A stretch of 64,000 bases of DNA from Angiostrongylus vasorum. Its lineage: Eukaryota > Nematoda > Chromadorea > Rhabditida > Metastrongylidae. The translations under genes and the position numbers were made by a program. Positions 61,240-64,000 of the stretch are shown piece after piece. Within the stretch, counting starts at the first letter, position 1, and each line of letters opens with the position of its first letter. The stretch is taken from the NCBI GenBank assembly GCA_018806985.1, contig JADANN010000353.1, positions 124,001-188,000 of the forward strand, given 5' to 3'. The notes under the pieces were generated by a model, which was not told the origin of the DNA, did not search any database, and worked only from the letters and a program-made list of their open reading frames with translations.

Positions 61240-61655
61240 CAATTTTTCACATCACGTTAAACTATGTGAAATACAACCATAATGATGCTGTCATATTGGC
61301 AAAACTCTGGACCGCAGATGTCCGCGGTGGGGAACGAAGGCGCTACCACCCTTTCCGAGGACTAACGCATTCACCACGACAGCATGCGGGTCCTTCATTT
61401 CGCCTGTCTGTCAGCTAGTTTTCTATCTATCAATGCCATCAGCAATCACCTGTCAACGGGATTGATCTGGTAAGCACAAATCACTGGTAGATAGAGAAAC
61501 AGCTGACAGATAGGCGAAATGAAAGACCCGCATGGTGTGGTGGGAAGGCGCCAGTCCCGGAAAGGCTAATGGCGCGTTCGTTCTCCACCGTAGACACCTG
61601 CGATCCGGAGTTTTGTAAATATCCCAGCATCCTTATGGTTAATGATTGAGTCATC
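61240..61655. mobile_element. fold-back repeat family C, both arms
   Basis: Left arm TGTGAAATACAACCATAATG, CCGCAGATGTCCGCGGTGGG; centre CAGCAATCACCTGTCAACGG; right arm GCATGGTGTGGTGGGAAGGC, GCGCGTTCGTTCTCCACC and CTGCGATCCGGAGTTTTGTA. Intergenic, between sbp-1 and the APC4-like gene. Confidence 0.6.
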
Positions 61656-62281
61656 CTATCGTTTTATCATCATTTTCAAACAATCATTTTGTTGCTCCAC
61701 TGAATTGCGTGAAAAACCACTAACTGGTAGCCTAACATCGAATAAGTACGGATGTTAATTACAGATCACTGAATGCTTGATAGACTTCTTTACTGTAAAA
61801 TGTAAACCACTTACGCTGTGCACAAACCACGCCTCTAGATTTGGATGTTTGCGCATTAGGCGGTTCGTTTCCCTAGCTTCGGATTTGAATGTGGCCTTAA
61901 CGAAATGCATATGAGCAGTGATGAAATGCTAGCAGCTTGTCAACTGTCGTCATGGAAGCAAGATTAGTATTGCTAAACAAATGAAAGTTTTTGCTGTTGC
62001 GGAAGCTAATAGTCGATGAAGTAAGAATCACTAAAACTTTACCTCTGGTTCAAACAAGAGTTAAAATCAAGCGTTCTGTTCTAATTACGGACTTTTTAGA
62101 TATATATATTCTTCTTTCAAAGAGAAATGGATGAAACGAAAACCAACCAATACATAAACATGACCACCTGCGTGTATTTCGACAGATATAAACTTTATGA
62201 TATTTCCGAATACTGCATTCTGCAAGATGTATTCCATTAAGGAAAAACGAAAACTCTGCTTTCCAACAACCTCACATAGAA

Positions 62282-63520
62282 CTACATTTCCACCTCATCT
62301 GTTACCAACTGTAAACGACCTTCAGTCTGCCAATCCATCTTTTGTATCATCTCATTTTGCACTGGAGTTGTCACCACAAATCCCCCAGGTTGCATGAGCA
62401 CTGAAATGCTCATGTCCGTTTGCAGTCCTGCCCTCAATTTTCCGACACCACGAGGTAGCAAATACTCACAATACACTCCATCGCGGCATATTGCGGACAC
62501 ACAGATGGCGGCTTCGATATCTTTCCCTTTACTTTCATAAAGTTTACGTTCGTAGACGTCAACATATTTGGAATCAGACCATCGAAATGCAGATAATTGA
62601 ACCAAATCGAAACCGCAATGAGATGCATCCGATGCCAATTCGTACATCCATCTTACGGACATCTTGGTGTTGTCTTGAATAACTAGCAGACTAGCTGCTT
62701 GTACTATCTGAGTTATTTCTTTCACAACAACAGTAAGACTCTTTTCAGTAGATTCCACTATCTTGTTCACTCCATCCAATGCAAATCGATCTCCTAATAG
62801 TTGTAGTGTCGGGTTGTCTAGCTTTTCTGTCCAGAATGCATTTACCTTATCAAGTACAAATTCGTGATGACTTTCATGTTGACTTGGATTCGTACGTGTC
62901 GAGTTGTCCGAAGTTTCGCACAGCGATGAAGCCATTGCAGGCACAGCGTCCTTACGACCAGCAGACAAAAGTTCTCCAAGTGAACGATTATCTGGCTCGC
63001 TCATCGTTAAATCCCCTCCTACAGGATCTTTCATAAGCTCCTCTTCGTCAAAATCCTCCTTAGATTCCTCGAATCGCATTTCCTTTAATATCTCCTCGAT
63101 ATTGAAAACGGATCTCCTCAAACGCTTTCGCTCATCCGCTTCTGTGACAAATGTTTGAATGATATATTCCAAGAGACTAGCGACATCCCACTTTCCATTA
63201 TTCTCCATAATCTGAACAGGACGTTTGGAATTTTTGAGCAACGGTGTTAATGACGACATCCAACGTACCAGTTGTGACAGTTCCCTAAGATTATTCGCTG
63301 CAGCTATGGTAATTTCTCGACACTTCGCTTGAATTCTAATGCCATCCTCATGCAATCGTTCAAGGATAGCATTGAATTTCTCCGAATCCACAGCGTCGAA
63401 TAGACAATTCGCAGCAACATCCGGTACTTGGCTAGAGCTCATTGGCTCTGTCTCCGAGACGGGAGTCGTGCTGCTCCAAGATGGAGAACTAATTGATCTA
63501 AAGCATTCACGCTCACCGTT
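62282..63520 (-). CDS. emb-30: anaphase-promoting complex subunit 4 (APC4/EMB-30-like), 3' terminal exon, partial
   Basis: A 413-codon open exon ending in TAG at 62282. APC4 is a scaffold subunit of the APC/C ubiquitin ligase that drives metaphase exit. Seen: an all-helical, acidic-linker sequence with features I associate with the C-terminal half of APC4: NLRELSQLVRWMSSLTPLL (family NFKAFFRWLY), VASLLEYIIQTF, FNIEEILKEM (family FNVERV-YL), a DEEELMKDP acidic linker, and FVLDKVNAFWTEKL. The reading frame opens to 63589, but the first 23 residues look like intron: a TATTACAG acceptor on the minus strand precedes 63520 in phase 0. The N-terminal WD40-like half must lie beyond the window. Convergent with sbp-1; both genes are on chromosome III in C. 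elegans as I recall. Intronless length over 1.2 kb contrasts with the 60-200 nt exons of sbp-1. Could be another helical scaffold protein; the family call is by eye. Confidence 0.65.
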   Translation of the reverse strand, partial: NGERECFRSISSPSWSSTTPVSETEPMSSSQVPDVAANCLFDAVDSEKFNAILERLHEDGIRIQAKCREITIAAANNLRELSQLVRWMSSLTPLLKNSKRPVQIMENNGKWDVASLLEYIIQTFVTEADERKRLRRSVFNIEEILKEMRFEESKEDFDEEELMKDPVGGDLTMSEPDNRSLGELLSAGRKDAVPAMASSLCETSDNSTRTNPSQHESHHEFVLDKVNAFWTEKLDNPTLQLLGDRFALDGVNKIVESTEKSLTVVVKEITQIVQAASLLVIQDNTKMSVRWMYELASDASHCGFDLVQLSAFRWSDSKYVDVYERKLYESKGKDIEAAICVSAICRDGVYCEYLLPRGVGKLRAGLQTDMSISVLMQPGGFVVTTPVQNEMIQKMDWQTEGRLQLVTDEVEM

Positions 63521-63597
63521 CTGTAATAGGCATGAGACAGATGGTATAAACTGCACAAATAAACTTATTACATGTAAACAACTGCCCATCCCAACGA

Positions 63598-63990
63598 TTT
63601 ACCCCCTCATTGTGGCTGGGAAGTGTTCGTCAGTGTCGGGCTGCGATGAACACTGGGGGATTTATCGCTCCAGCTGGGCCTCTTAAGCTGAGGAGTCTGG
63701 TCTTTCCATCAGGAAGCTTAGCTTAGAGTAAACCACTACCAGCCTGGATCCATCGCCGTCGTGGTACCAAACTAGTCGCATGGTGGCAAATCTCCCTCTG
63801 ACTCACAAAGGCGGGGATTGCCTCTGCTGGTTACGACCTGGGGCAGACGTTGGCTAGGCTTATCGTATGCGAATCCATGGAAACCCAATGGCAAACCAGC
63901 ACCAGCAAAACTCCAAAAATGTAAATTCTACTGTGGCCCGCACAATCGGTAAAAATGGGCCATCCAAATAATACACAGATGCTATACGTT
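63598..63990 (-). repeat. repeat family D, inverted
   Basis: CCTCATTGTGGCTGGGAAGT, GTGTCGGGCTGCGATGAACA, GAGTAAACCACTACCAGCCT and CACAAAGGCGGGGATTGCCT. Fills the intron upstream of the APC4-like exon to the window edge. Confidence 0.65.
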
Positions 63991-64000
63991 TCCCGCTGTT

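Noticed and set aside
63521..63589. Met start at 63589 for the APC4-like frame
   Set aside because: The 23 residues before a TATTACAG acceptor look like intron, and the protein should have a WD40-like half upstream.
1..64000. CRISPR array, operon or bacterial features
   Set aside because: Intron-rich nematode DNA; no regularly spaced short direct repeats were seen.

Overview
The window looks like nuclear DNA of a parasitic clade V (strongylid, hookworm-like) nematode. Its host gene is most like C. elegans sbp-1, its introns end in nematode-style TTTCAG/TTTTAG acceptors, and it holds nematode-type RTE and Penelope-like retroelements plus many tRNA-headed short repeats. Species is not determinable by eye. 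No tRNA, rRNA or CRISPR array was recognised.

Layout. (1) 1-5.3 kb: a Penelope-like element (PLE) remnant, then a large inverted pair of PLE copies (arms 828-3013 and 3109-5299, 95 bp spacer), head to head, with hammerhead-ribozyme-like cores at both outer ends. (2) 5.3-14.9 kb: gene-poor DNA with short repeats. (3) 14,992-58,691 (+): one protein-coding gene, an SREBP ortholog (sbp-1). I traced it as 24 exons whose phases all agree, giving about 1,025 residues: acidic N-terminus, bHLH-zipper with the SREBP tyrosine, two membrane segments with an Asn-Pro site in the first, a Site-1-protease-like RVLF in the lumenal loop, and the full C-terminal regulatory domain. More than 90% of the gene is intron, filled with an RTE element, a second decayed PLE inverted pair, an antisense RTE fossil and dozens of short repeats. 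(4) 58.7-62.3 kb: repeat-bearing intergenic DNA. (5) 62,282-63,520 (-): the large 3' exon of an APC/C subunit 4 gene (emb-30-like), convergent with sbp-1; its 5' part lies beyond the right edge.

Four short repeat families recur. A and B have tRNA-like heads (SINE-like). C is a fold-back element whose arms carry a B-box-like motif. D is about 400 bp and of unknown type. The most interesting signals are the recurrent head-to-head PLE pairs with small, dimer-type hammerhead cores; a GC-AG intron directly after the SREBP protease site; an apparently non-canonical AT donor in sbp-1; and the extreme intron inflation of that gene. Exon borders come from reading frame, splice consensus and remembered similarity to C. 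elegans SBP-1; no alignment or transcript data were available.
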